Source: Streptomyces humi (lineage in GTDB: Bacteria > Actinomycetota > Actinomycetes > Streptomycetales > Streptomycetaceae). Taken from it: a DNA stretch of 48,677 nt. The stretch lies in assembly GCF_001005085.2 (NCBI RefSeq), contig NZ_LBMU02000086.1, positions 1-48,677 on the forward strand, written 5' to 3'. Under the pieces are notes generated by a model. It saw nothing but the letters and a program-made list of their open reading frames with translations, searched no databases and was not told the origin of the DNA. Of the stretch, positions 31,483-39,383 are shown piece by piece; within the stretch, counting starts at the first letter, position 1, and each line of letters opens with the position of its first letter. The position numbers and the translations under genes are program-made.

Positions 31483-31499
31483 TTGCTTGACTCAAGTAA
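31483..31499. promoter_or_regulatory. MarR-type operator copy B
   Basis: TTGCTTGACTCAAGTAA is the most symmetric copy (7 of 8 arm positions pair around a central C). It differs from copy A, upstream of the MarR gene at 19213, at two positions. It is centred 28 bp from copy C. Confidence 0.65.
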
Positions 31500-31510
31500 G
31501 CCACATGTGC

Positions 31511-31527
31511 TTGCCTAACTCAAGTAA
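31511..31527. promoter_or_regulatory. MarR-type operator copy C
   Basis: TTGCCTAACTCAAGTAA differs from the site upstream of the MarR gene at 19213 at a single position. Together with copy B it makes a tandem pair in the same orientation, 28 bp apart (close to three helical turns). Confidence 0.68.
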
Positions 31528-31615
31528 TCGGGGTCGCGCCGAGCGGGGCCGCCCCGACGGGCCCGCCCGGCGGACGGGCCCGGCGCCGGACCCGTGGGGA
31601 CGGGGACCGGCGCGG

Positions 31616-31665
31616 CCCTCGGGCCGGCCGTCGGCCCATTCCCCCCGGCCCGGCCGGCCCGAGGG
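31616..31665 (+). promoter_or_regulatory. Very stable leader hairpin upstream of the alcohol dehydrogenase
   Basis: CCCTCGGGCCGGCCG (31616-31630) and its exact complement at 31651-31665 make a 15-bp perfect stem, extendable to 16 bp, with a 20-nt loop. It ends 60 bp before the dehydrogenase ATG. A smaller GGGCCCG/CGGGCCC stem (31559-31581) precedes it. There is no U-run. Confidence 0.55.
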
Positions 31666-31725
31666 CGCCTCCTCGGGCGGACCTTCCGACGCCTTCCAGA
31701 CACCCCAGAAAGCGAGAGTCACCCC

Positions 31726-32766
31726 ATGGCCACGATGAAATCCGTACAGACCGGTGGCGTCGGCAGGATCGAGGTCGTGGACGTCGAGCGTCCCGTGCCC
31801 GGTCCGAAGGACGTGCTGGTGCGGATCCGCGCGGGCGGTGTCTGCGGCACCGACGTCACCTTCCTGAACCTGGGCGGCATGCCCGCCCGCGCGCATCTGG
31901 GCGGCGACCTGGTACCGGTCGCGCTGGGCCACGAGCCGGCCGGCGAGATCGTCGAGGCCGGCGCCGACGTCACGGGGCTGAAGGTGGGCGACCGGGTGGT
32001 GGTGAACCCGCAGGACGCGCCCACCGGGATCATCGGCTGCGGCGGGAGGTACGGCGCGCTCAGCGAGTACCTGCTGATCGAGAACGCCGAGGCCGGCCGG
32101 AGCGTCGCGGTCTTCCCGGACTCCGTGCCCTTCGAGGTCGCCGCCCTCAACGAGCCGATGGCGGTCTCCCGGCACGCGGTCAACCGCTCCGGGGCGGGGC
32201 CCGACGACCAGGTGGTGGTCTTCGGCGCGGGCCCGATCGGCCTGGGCGCCGTGATCTGGCTGAAGCTGCGGGGGGTGCGGCACGTGGTCGTCGCCGACGT
32301 CATCCCCTCCCGGCTGGAGAAGGCGCTGGCCGTGGGCGCGGACGCGGTGGTCGACTCCGCCCGGGAGGACGTCACCGCCCGCCTCACCGAACTGCACGGG
32401 CAGAGCGCCAACGCGCTGGGCCAGCCCCGGCCGGGCACCGGCATCTACCTCGACGCGGCCGGCGCTCCCGCCGTCTTCGACACGGTGGTGGCCAACGCCA
32501 GGTGGCACGCCAGGCTGGTGATGGTCGCCGTGCAGAAGAGGGGCGAGGTCGACCTCGGCGGCATGCTGCGCAGCGAGCTGACGCTGATCGCCTCGCAGGG
32601 CTACCCCACCGAGATCTTCGAGGTCACCCCCGAACTGGTCGAGCACCACGAGCGGTTCGCGCGGCTGATCAGCCACCGGGTCCCGTTCACCGAGGTGGCG
32701 CACGCCTTCGAGCTGGCCCGCACCCCGGGCGCGGCCGAGAAGGTCGTCGTCACCTTCGATGCGTAG
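31726..32766 (+). CDS. Zinc-dependent alcohol/polyol dehydrogenase (MDR family)
   Basis: A 346-residue medium-chain dehydrogenase. The catalytic zinc site is indicated by Cys40 (GVCGTD) and the His69-Glu70 pair (LGHEPAG). The Rossmann motif VFGAGPIGLGAV binds NAD(P). The lobe that normally carries four structural-zinc cysteines instead reads NPQDAPTGIIGCGGRYG, so the structural zinc is probably missing. General similarity is to idonate, threonine and sorbitol dehydrogenases. The ATG is preceded only by a weak AGCGAGAG. The 3' end overlaps the convergent TetR gene by 17 bp. Confidence 0.85.
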   Translation: MATMKSVQTGGVGRIEVVDVERPVPGPKDVLVRIRAGGVCGTDVTFLNLGGMPARAHLGGDLVPVALGHEPAGEIVEAGADVTGLKVGDRVVVNPQDAPTGIIGCGGRYGALSEYLLIENAEAGRSVAVFPDSVPFEVAALNEPMAVSRHAVNRSGAGPDDQVVVFGAGPIGLGAVIWLKLRGVRHVVVADVIPSRLEKALAVGADAVVDSAREDVTARLTELHGQSANALGQPRPGTGIYLDAAGAPAVFDTVVANARWHARLVMVAVQKRGEVDLGGMLRSELTLIASQGYPTEIFEVTPELVEHHERFARLISHRVPFTEVAHAFELARTPGAAEKVVVTFDA

Positions 32767-33421
32767 CGGGCGGCCGCGGCGCCGTGACGGGCGCCCGCCA
32801 CAGTCCGAGCAGCGCGTCGGTGAGTCCGGTGGCCGCGTCGCTCCAGGTGGCGCGCGGGGTGGCGGTCCCCTCGGCGAGGGCGCGTTCCCGTTCGGCGCAG
32901 GTGTGCAGGATCAGTGTCCGCGCCATCTGGCCGCGTTCGGCGCGGACCTCGGCGGGCAGCTCCGGAAGACGCCGGTTCAGTCCGGCCACGGCCTCGCGCA
33001 GCGAGGGCGAGGCCAGGGACTCCTCGATCATGATGTCGTACAGGGCCGGGTCGGTCGCCACCTGGGCGCAGAAGCGGGCGTACCAGGTGGGGCTGCCCAG
33101 GCTCGCGAGGTGTTCGGTGATCGGGCGGACCAGGCAGTCCACCCAGTCACGGACGTCGTCGGAGTCGCCGACCGCGGCCAGCAGCCGGACCCGGATCTCC
33201 TCGATCCGGTCGAAGTGCCGGGCGGCGATCGCGCGGACCAGGTCGGCCTTGGTGCCGAAGTGGTAGCCGACGGCGGCGTTGTTGCCCTGCCCGGCGGCCT
33301 CGCTGACCTGCCGGTTGGACACGGCGTACACGCCCCGCTCGGCGAACAGGCGCTCCGCCGTGCCGAGGATGGCCTCGCGCGTGGCGCCCGCCTGCTCGGC
33401 CCGCGCCGTCCTGCCCGCCAT
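32750..33421 (-). CDS. TetR-family transcriptional regulator
   Basis: A 223-residue TetR regulator. The N-terminal HTH reads EAILGTAERLFAERGVYAVSNRQVSEAAGQGNNAAVGYHFGTKADLVRAIAARH; the remainder is a helical ligand-binding domain. It is divergent from a DHA2 multidrug exporter across a 214-bp gap with a good palindrome, the standard exporter/repressor pairing. ATG 33421 is chosen; a GTG at 33451 would add ten residues. Confidence 0.88.
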   Translation of the reverse strand: MAGRTARAEQAGATREAILGTAERLFAERGVYAVSNRQVSEAAGQGNNAAVGYHFGTKADLVRAIAARHFDRIEEIRVRLLAAVGDSDDVRDWVDCLVRPITEHLASLGSPTWYARFCAQVATDPALYDIMIEESLASPSLREAVAGLNRRLPELPAEVRAERGQMARTLILHTCAERERALAEGTATPRATWSDAATGLTDALLGLWRAPVTAPRPPATHRR

Positions 33422-33564
33422 GTCCACCACCGCTCCGGGACCGCGCACCACCCGGTCCGGCCGGTCCCGCGCGCCGCACCGGGGCCCCGCCCGGGGCGGC
33501 GGGGTCCAGCCGAAAAAGCCTACGCGGCGACGCCGCCGGATGCGGCCGAGCCCTGCCAGTAAAG

Positions 33565-33584
33565 TAAGTCAAGCGACTGACTTA
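33565..33584. promoter_or_regulatory. TetR operator in exporter divergon
   Basis: TAAGTCA-agcgac-TGACTTA is a perfect 7-bp-arm inverted repeat, 52 bp upstream of the exporter start. The 20-bp length suits a TetR dimer or pair of dimers. Confidence 0.7.
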
Positions 33585-33635
33585 AATTGAGTCCCGGTCG
33601 CTTCCCGTCCTGCATGCCTACGGAGGCCTTCTCCC

Positions 33636-35108
33636 ATGTCCGATGCCCCTGTCCGGTCAGCCGGGTCCACGAGACCGGCGCGACCGAACCCGAACGCGGT
33701 GGTGGCGGTGCTGGCCCTGGCCGGCATCACCGTCTCGCTGATGCAGACCCTGGTCATCCCGATCGTCCCCGAGCTGCCGAACTACCTGAACGCCTCCGCG
33801 TCCAACGCCGCCTGGGCGGTGACGGCGACCCTGCTGGCCGCCGCCGTGGCGACCCCGGTGGCCGGCCGGATCGGCGACATGTTCGGCAAGCGGCTGATGC
33901 TGCTGATCAGCCTGGTGCTGCTGGTGGCCGGCTCGGTGGTGTGCGCGCTGAGCGACACGCTGGTCCCGATGATCGTCGGCCGTACCCTCCAGGGCCTCGC
34001 GGCCGCCGTGGTGCCCCTCGGCATCAGCATCATGCGCGACGAACTGCCGCCGGAGCGCCTCGCCGGTTCGACGGCGCTGATGAGCGCCTCCCTGGGTGTC
34101 GGCGGTGCGCTGGGTTTGCCGACCGCGGCCTTCATCGCGGACCACTACGACTGGCACGTCCTGTTCTGGACCTCGGCCGCCCTCGGCGTCGTCGCCTTCG
34201 CCCTGGTCATGCTGCTGGTGCCGGAGTCCAGGGTGCGCTCGGGCGGCCGCTTCGACGCGGTCGGCGCCGTCGGCCTCGCGGTCGGACTGGTCTCGCTGCT
34301 GCTCGCGGTGTCCAAGGGCGCAGACTGGGGCTGGGCGAGCGGCACCACGCTCGGCCTGTTCGCCCTCGCGGTGGTCGTGCTCGTCGCCTGGGGCTTCTTC
34401 GAACTGCGCGCCGCCCAGCCGCTGGTGGACCTGCGCACCACCGTCCGCCGCCAGGTGCTGTTCACCAACCTCGCGTCGATCGCGTTCGGCTTCTCGATGT
34501 TCGCGATGTCCCTGGTGCTGCCGCAGCTGCTCCAGCTGCCCACCCAGACGGGCTACGGCCTCGGCAGATCCATGATGACGGTCGGTCTGGTGATGGCCCC
34601 GCAGGGCCTGGTCATGATGGCCTTCGCCCCGGTCTCGGCCGCCATCACCAAGGCGCGGGGACCGAAGATCACCCTCATGACCGGCGCGGTGATCGTCGCC
34701 GCCGGTTACGGCCTGAACATCGTCCTGATGTCCGAGGTCTGGCACCTGATCCTGGTCTCCTGCGTCATCGGCGCCGGTGTCGGCTTCGCCTACGGCGCGA
34801 TGCCCGCGCTGATCATGGGGGCGGTGCCGGCGTCGGAGACGGCCGCCGCGAACAGCCTCAACACGCTGATGCGGTCCATCGGCACCTCGGTGGCCAGCGC
34901 GGTGGCCGGGGTGATCCTGGCCCAGCTGACCATCAGCCTGGGCGGCCACACCCTCCCGTCCGAGAACGGCTTCAAGGTGGTCATGGCGATCGGCGCGGGC
35001 GCGGCCGTCCTCGCCTTCGTCCTCGCCGCCTTCCTGCCCGGCCGCCGTCCGGCGGACGCCGAGCCCGACCCGGCGGCCGCCGAGCTCTCGGCCGAGCCGG
35101 TGGGCTGA
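33636..35108 (+). CDS. MFS multidrug exporter (DHA2, 14-TMS type)
   Basis: A 490-residue drug:H+ antiporter-2 type transporter with about 14 helices. Motif A appears as GRIGDMFGKR, and motif C-like Gly-rich residues as SASLGVGGALGLPTAAFIAD. Relatives export antibiotics and biocides, but the substrate is unknown. ATG 33636 follows GGAGG. It is probably repressed by the divergent TetR protein. The two-component genes begin 8 bp after its stop and may be co-transcribed. Confidence 0.88.
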   Translation: MSDAPVRSAGSTRPARPNPNAVVAVLALAGITVSLMQTLVIPIVPELPNYLNASASNAAWAVTATLLAAAVATPVAGRIGDMFGKRLMLLISLVLLVAGSVVCALSDTLVPMIVGRTLQGLAAAVVPLGISIMRDELPPERLAGSTALMSASLGVGGALGLPTAAFIADHYDWHVLFWTSAALGVVAFALVMLLVPESRVRSGGRFDAVGAVGLAVGLVSLLLAVSKGADWGWASGTTLGLFALAVVVLVAWGFFELRAAQPLVDLRTTVRRQVLFTNLASIAFGFSMFAMSLVLPQLLQLPTQTGYGLGRSMMTVGLVMAPQGLVMMAFAPVSAAITKARGPKITLMTGAVIVAAGYGLNIVLMSEVWHLILVSCVIGAGVGFAYGAMPALIMGAVPASETAAANSLNTLMRSIGTSVASAVAGVILAQLTISLGGHTLPSENGFKVVMAIGAGAAVLAFVLAAFLPGRRPADAEPDPAAAELSAEPVG

Positions 35109-35116
35109 GCGGCCTC

Positions 35117-36421
35117 GTGCGGCGTTCCCCGGACTTCCCGGTGCGGCGGCCCGTACCCCCGGCGGGCGGCCCGCCCGCCGGGTTCGTCCCGGTCGTACGG
35201 CAGGCGGGACGAGCCACCGGCCGGCTCGTCCTGGCCGCCGCGACGGCCTTCGGGTCGTACCTCTTCATCACCGTGCTGCTGCTCACCGCGGTCGGCACGG
35301 TCGCGGTGGTGGGTGCCTTCCTGCTGCCGGAGACCGTGCTGCTGGTCCGGCGGATCGCCGGGGCCAAGCGGCGGCAGACGGCCGTGTGGACCGGCCGGGA
35401 GATCCCGGAGGTCTACCTGCCGCTCACCGGAACCGTCCGGGAACGGGTGCGGACGGCCCTGCGGGACCCGGGGACCCGCACCGACTTCCGCTGGATGGCG
35501 GCCTGTTACCTGTACGGCTGGCTGCCCGTGCTGATGGTTCCGCTGTGGCCGGCCGGGCTGGTCGTGGACGGGGTGTGGTGCGGCCTGCTGCGGCGTCGCG
35601 CGGTCGTGCTGCCGCTGATCGGCCGGCTGGCCGACCTGGACGCGGCCTGGTCCACCGCTCTGCTCAGGCCGTCCCCGAAGGCCCGCCTCACCGAGCGGGT
35701 CGAGGAACTGACCCAGACCCGGGCCGGCGCGATCGCCGCGCACGCCGCCGAACTGCGCCGCATCGAACGCGACCTGCACGACGGCACCCAGGCCCGGCTG
35801 GTCTCCCTGTCGATGCGGATCGGCCTGGCGAAACGGGCCTGCGACCGTGATCCCGGGTCCGTGCGCCGGCTGCTGTCCGAGGCGCAGGACCTGGCCGAGG
35901 AGGCACTGACCGAGCTGCGGCACGTGGTGCGCGGGGTCCATCCGCCGATCCTGACCGACCGGGGGCTGGTGGGCGCCGTGCGGGCGCTGGCCGCCAGCAG
36001 CGCGCTGGAGGTGGCCGTGCGGGTGGACGGTCTCGCCGACGCCGCGCGGGCGCCGGCCGCCGTGGAGGCCGCGGCCTACTTCGTGGTGGCCGAGTCGCTG
36101 ACCAACTCGGCCAAGCACAGCGGGGCACCCACGGCCGAGGTACGGCTGACCCGGGTACCGCGCGGGCTGCGGGTACGGGTGCGCGACGAGGGACGGGGCG
36201 GCGCCGACGAGCGGGGCACGGGCGGGACCGAACCGGGGGCACCCCTGGTCTCCGGGGACCCGGGCGGGGTCTGCGCGGGCGCGCGCCGGGGCTCCGTGGG
36301 GGTGGGTACCGGGCTGCCCGGGATGCGCAGGCGGGTCGCGGCGCTGGACGGGACGACCACGGTGAGCAGCCCCGTCGGGGGCCCGACCGTGATCGAGGTG
36401 GAGCTGCCGTGCGTGTGGTGA
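35117..36421 (+). CDS. Two-component sensor histidine kinase (NarL-type, HisKA_3)
   Basis: A 434-residue membrane kinase. The N-terminal half is a putative sensor region with two pairs of hydrophobic helices (YLFITVLLLTAVGTVAVVGAFLL and WLPVLMVPLWPAGLVVDGVW) as in actinobacterial 'Sensor' domains. The HisKA_3 phospho-acceptor is His221 in RIERDLHDGTQ. The ATPase domain has an N-box (ESLTNSAKHS) and a G-box (GTGLPGMRRR), with a Gly/Glu-rich insertion of about 30 residues between them. GTG 35117 is the first start after the exporter; GTG 35141 is possible. It overlaps the regulator gene by 13 bp. Confidence 0.87.
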   Translation: MRRSPDFPVRRPVPPAGGPPAGFVPVVRQAGRATGRLVLAAATAFGSYLFITVLLLTAVGTVAVVGAFLLPETVLLVRRIAGAKRRQTAVWTGREIPEVYLPLTGTVRERVRTALRDPGTRTDFRWMAACYLYGWLPVLMVPLWPAGLVVDGVWCGLLRRRAVVLPLIGRLADLDAAWSTALLRPSPKARLTERVEELTQTRAGAIAAHAAELRRIERDLHDGTQARLVSLSMRIGLAKRACDRDPGSVRRLLSEAQDLAEEALTELRHVVRGVHPPILTDRGLVGAVRALAASSALEVAVRVDGLADAARAPAAVEAAAYFVVAESLTNSAKHSGAPTAEVRLTRVPRGLRVRVRDEGRGGADERGTGGTEPGAPLVSGDPGGVCAGARRGSVGVGTGLPGMRRRVAALDGTTTVSSPVGGPTVIEVELPCVW

Positions 36422-37053
36422 TCGCCGAGGACAACGCCCTGCTCCGGGAGGGCCTGGTGCTGCTGCTGACTTCGGCGGGTCACGAGGTCGCCGCGGTCGC
36501 GGGCAGCGGTCCCGAGGTCCTGCCGGCCCTGCTCGGGCACCGGCCCGACGTCGCCGTACTGGATGTGCGGATGCCTCCGGGCTTCCGCGACGAGGGCCTG
36601 CGGGCCGCCCTGGAGGCGCGTCGGCGGCTGCCCGGACTGCCGGTGCTGGTGCTCTCGCAGTACGTCGAGGAGTCGTACGCCGCCGAGTTGCTGGGCGGCG
36701 GGGCGAGCGGGGTGGGCTACCTGCTGAAGGACCGGGTGGGCCGGGTGGACGAGTTCCTCGACGCGCTGGAGCGGGTCGCGGCCGGCGGTACCGCACTGGA
36801 CCCGGAGGTGGTGACGGAACTGATGACACACCGCAGGGACTCCCCGCTGGACTCGCTGACCCCGCGCGAACGCGAGGTGCTGAAGCTGATGGCCGAGGGG
36901 CACGACAACACCACCATCGGCCGCACGCTCGTCATCACCGAACGCTCGGTCAGCAAGCACATCGGCAACGTCTTCCTGAAGCTGGGCCTGCCGCCGAGCG
37001 ACAGCGGGCACCGCCGTGTACTGGCGGTGCTGGCCTACCTGCGCCACCGCTGA
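36409..37053 (+). CDS. Two-component response regulator (NarL/FixJ family)
   Basis: A 214-residue regulator. The receiver domain has the acidic pair Glu7-Asp8, phospho-acceptor Asp52 (VAVLDVRMP) and a conserved Lys in YLLKDRVG. The C-terminal LuxR-type HTH reads LTPREREVLKLMAEGHDNTTIGRTLVITERSVSKHIGNVFLKLGL. The GTG start lies inside the kinase gene (13-bp overlap), so the pair is coupled. Targets are unknown; the adjacent exporter is a possibility. Confidence 0.9.
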   Translation: MRVVIAEDNALLREGLVLLLTSAGHEVAAVAGSGPEVLPALLGHRPDVAVLDVRMPPGFRDEGLRAALEARRRLPGLPVLVLSQYVEESYAAELLGGGASGVGYLLKDRVGRVDEFLDALERVAAGGTALDPEVVTELMTHRRDSPLDSLTPREREVLKLMAEGHDNTTIGRTLVITERSVSKHIGNVFLKLGLPPSDSGHRRVLAVLAYLRHR

Positions 37054-37075
37054 CCGCGCGCCGGAACCGGGCAGG

Positions 37076-37120
37076 CGAGGCCTGTTCGGGGGGACCGGGC
37101 GGCCGAGGCCTGTTCGGGGG
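37076..37120. repeat. 17-bp direct repeat pair
   Basis: CGAGGCCTGTTCGGGGG occurs at 37076-37092 and 37104-37120, a 28-bp period, in the gap between the response regulator and the DNA ligase. A 15-bp version is part of the terminator at 19877-19926, so this may be a dispersed short element. Confidence 0.7.
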
Positions 37121-37172
37121 AAAGGGTGCGGCGCGGCGCGTGCGGCGGGCGTGGCCGGTCCACACCTTCTGC

Positions 37173-38156
37173 GTGACCGCACTGCCGCTGATCCCGCCGA
37201 TGCTCGCCACTCCCGGCAGGCTGCCGCCCGCCGCGCAGGACGCCCGGTGGGCGTACGAGACCAAGCAGGACGGCCAGCGCACGGTCGTCTACCTCCCAGG
37301 CGACGGCACCCTGCGGCTGCGGGCCCGCTCCGGCGAGGACATCACCGCCGCCTACCCCGAACTCCAGCCCCTCGGCGGGGAGCTGGGCCGGCTCCCGGCG
37401 GTCCTGGACGGTGAGGTGCTGGCCCTGGACGACCACGGGCGCGCGGACTTCCAGCTGCTCCAGAGCCGCATGGGCCTCGCCCACGCCCCGGCCCGGGCGG
37501 CCCGGATGGCGGCCCGGGTCCCGGTCCACCTGGTCCTGTTCGACGTACTCCACCTGGAGCAGCCGCTGCTCACCGTGCGGTACGCGGACCGGCGGGCCCG
37601 GCTGGAGGCCCTGGCCCTGGACGGGCCGTACTGGTCGACGCCGGGCGCCGTGGTCGGGCACGGCGCCGAGGCGTTGCGGGCCACCCGGGAGCACGGACTC
37701 GAGGGCGTGGTGTGCAAGCGGCTGGACTCGGTGTACGAGCCGGGGGTGCGGTCCCGGGCCTGGATCAAGATCCGGAACATGCGCGCCGAGGACGTACTGG
37801 TCGGCGGCTGGCTGCCGGGCAAGGGGCGGTTGACCGGCCTGCCGGGCGCGGTGCTGGTGGGCCAGCGGTCCGCCGACGGACGGCTGCGGTACGTCGGCGG
37901 GGTGGGCACCGGCTGGAGCGGCCCGGAACGCGCCGAACTGGCCGCGCTGCTGCGGGCCGCCGCGACGGACACCTGCCCCTTCGACCCGGTGCCCCCGGTC
38001 CGTGACGCCCACTGGGTGCTGCCCCGCCTGGTCGGCGAGGTCAGCTACAGCACCCGTACCCGGGCCGGGCTGCTGCGCCAGCCGTCCTGGCTGCGGCTGC
38101 GTCCGGACCTCGCCCCGGAGGAATCGGCGGCGGACCTGCCGGAGAACCTGCCCTGA
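37173..38156 (+). CDS. ATP-dependent DNA ligase (LigC-like, stand-alone)
   Basis: A 327-residue ATP-dependent ligase with nucleotidyltransferase and OB domains only. Motif I is Lys31 in KQDG (adenylated lysine), motif III FDVLHLE, motif IV EGVVCKR, motif V AWIKIR; the OB fold follows (VLVGGWLPGKGRLTG). Enzymes of this size act in non-homologous end joining or base-excision repair as LigC or as the free ligase part of LigD. No Ku or polymerase gene is adjacent. The GTG start at 37173 gives the typical LPLIPPMLA beginning. The last codons (ADLPENLP) and the stop lie within a DNA tandem repeat that continues downstream. Confidence 0.86.
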   Translation: MTALPLIPPMLATPGRLPPAAQDARWAYETKQDGQRTVVYLPGDGTLRLRARSGEDITAAYPELQPLGGELGRLPAVLDGEVLALDDHGRADFQLLQSRMGLAHAPARAARMAARVPVHLVLFDVLHLEQPLLTVRYADRRARLEALALDGPYWSTPGAVVGHGAEALRATREHGLEGVVCKRLDSVYEPGVRSRAWIKIRNMRAEDVLVGGWLPGKGRLTGLPGAVLVGQRSADGRLRYVGGVGTGWSGPERAELAALLRAAATDTCPFDPVPPVRDAHWVLPRLVGEVSYSTRTRAGLLRQPSWLRLRPDLAPEESAADLPENLP

Positions 38157-38340
38157 CCGTGCCGGGACCGGCCGGAGAACCTGCCCTGACCCTACGCGGC
38201 GACGGCCGGAGGACCTGGCCCCGAGCGGCGACGACCGGAGAACCCGGCCTGAACCCGCGCGGCGACGACCGGAGAACCCGGCCTGAACCCGCGCGGCGGC
38301 GACCGGAGAACCCGGCCTGGCCCCGCGCGGCGACGGCCTC
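38139..38340. repeat. 34-bp imperfect tandem repeat spanning the ligase stop
   Basis: About six imperfect units share CCGGAGAACC-n-G-CCTGA. Units at 38227-38260 and 38261-38294 are identical 34-mers, and 38295-38328 differs at a few bases. Earlier, shorter units occur at 38139, 38170 and 38198. The ligase stop codon is the TGA inside the first unit. The repeat fills most of the 259-bp gap before hemC. Confidence 0.8.
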
Positions 38341-38415
38341 GGAGGCAGTTGCGCCGGCCCGGCGGCCGACAGGATGTCGGAATCCGCGGAGGGCTCCTGG
38401 GTCTATCGTGTCCCC

Positions 38416-39351
38416 ATGGCCGTGCCCGAGTTGATCCGCATCGTCTCCCGCGACTCGCCGATGGCGCTCGCTCAGGTCGCTCGCGTGCGGGCCGAGTTGG
38501 CCGTCCTGCATCCGGGGGTGCGCACCGAGGTCGTACCGGTGAGAACGACCGGTGACAAGTGGCTCGGCGACCTCTCCCAGGTGGAGGGGAAGGGCGCGTT
38601 CACCAAGGAGGTGGACGCCGCGCTGCTGGCCGGCACGGCCGACCTCGCCGTGCACTGTGTGAAGGACGTGCCCGCGGACCGCCCGCTGCCCGCCGGGACG
38701 GTGTTCGCCGCGTTCCTGAAGCGGGACGACATCCGCGACGCCCTGGTCCACCCGGGCGGGCTGACGCTGGACCAGCTGCCGCCGGGCACCCGGATCGGCA
38801 CCTCCTCGGTCCGCCGGGTGGCCCAACTGGCGGCAACCCACCCGCATCTGGAGTGCGTGCCGTTCCGGGGCAACGCCAACCGGCGGCTGGAGAAGCTCGC
38901 CGCCGGCGAGGCGGACGCGCTGCTGCTCGCGGCGGCGGGCCTGGAGCGGATCGGCCGTACCGACGTGGTGACCGAGGTGCTGGACCTGGAGACGATGATG
39001 CCGCCCATCGGCGCGGGCATCCTCGCCCTCCAGTGCCGTGAGGGCGACAGCGACCTGATCGACGTGGTGAGCGACCTCGGTGATCCGGCCACCCACCGGG
39101 AGGCCACCGCCGAGCGGATGTTCCTGCATGTGCTCCAGGGCCACTGCAACAGCCCGATCGCCGGCTGTGCCCGCGTCGACCACGCCGGTGAACTGTCGCT
39201 GCGCGCCTGTGTGTTCACCCCTGACGGCAAGACCCGGCTGAACGCCCACGAATGGGCGGGCCGCCTCGACCCGGCGACCCTCGGCACCTCGGTCGCCGTC
39301 GCCCTCCTGCGCCAGGGCGCCCGCGAACTCATCGACGGCATCCCGCACTGA
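38416..39351 (+). CDS. hemC: Hydroxymethylbilane synthase (porphobilinogen deaminase)
   Basis: A 311-residue enzyme that assembles four porphobilinogens into hydroxymethylbilane for tetrapyrroles. Key residues are present: Lys83-Asp84 (HCVKDVP), the basic substrate-binding strand TSSVRR at 129-134, RGNANRR at 151-157, and Cys244 (QGHCNSPIAG), which carries the dipyrromethane cofactor. No hemA, hemB or hemD is adjacent; Streptomyces usually keeps hemC in a hemA-C-D-B cluster, so this is likely a second copy. ATG 38416 aligns with a normal N-terminus but has a weak ribosome site; ATG 38374 is an alternative. Confidence 0.85.
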   Translation: MAVPELIRIVSRDSPMALAQVARVRAELAVLHPGVRTEVVPVRTTGDKWLGDLSQVEGKGAFTKEVDAALLAGTADLAVHCVKDVPADRPLPAGTVFAAFLKRDDIRDALVHPGGLTLDQLPPGTRIGTSSVRRVAQLAATHPHLECVPFRGNANRRLEKLAAGEADALLLAAAGLERIGRTDVVTEVLDLETMMPPIGAGILALQCREGDSDLIDVVSDLGDPATHREATAERMFLHVLQGHCNSPIAGCARVDHAGELSLRACVFTPDGKTRLNAHEWAGRLDPATLGTSVAVALLRQGARELIDGIPH

Positions 39352-39365
39352 CGCGGGGAGGGCGG

Positions 39366-39383
39366 GCCTGACGCGGGTCAGGC
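39366..39383. terminator. Hairpin between hemC and the convergent hypothetical gene
   Basis: GCCTGAC-gcgg-GTCAGGC forms a perfect 7-bp stem with a 4-nt loop, 14 bp after the hemC stop. It overlaps the stop codon of the convergent gene. Confidence 0.6.

Larger units (their letters stand above)
31235..31725. other. 491-bp control region between P450 and alcohol dehydrogenase
   Basis: No gene is supported here. The region holds two MarR-type 17-bp sites near its centre (31483-31527) and a GC-rich leader with a very stable hairpin (31616-31665) on the dehydrogenase side. The P450-proximal part (31235-31480) shows no obvious element apart from a G-run near 31251-31260. Confidence 0.6.

Noticed and set aside
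31487..31738. Small plus-strand open frame in the P450/dehydrogenase gap
   Set aside because: Pro/Arg/Gly-rich, has no ribosome site, and overlaps the operator and hairpin region; considered non-coding.
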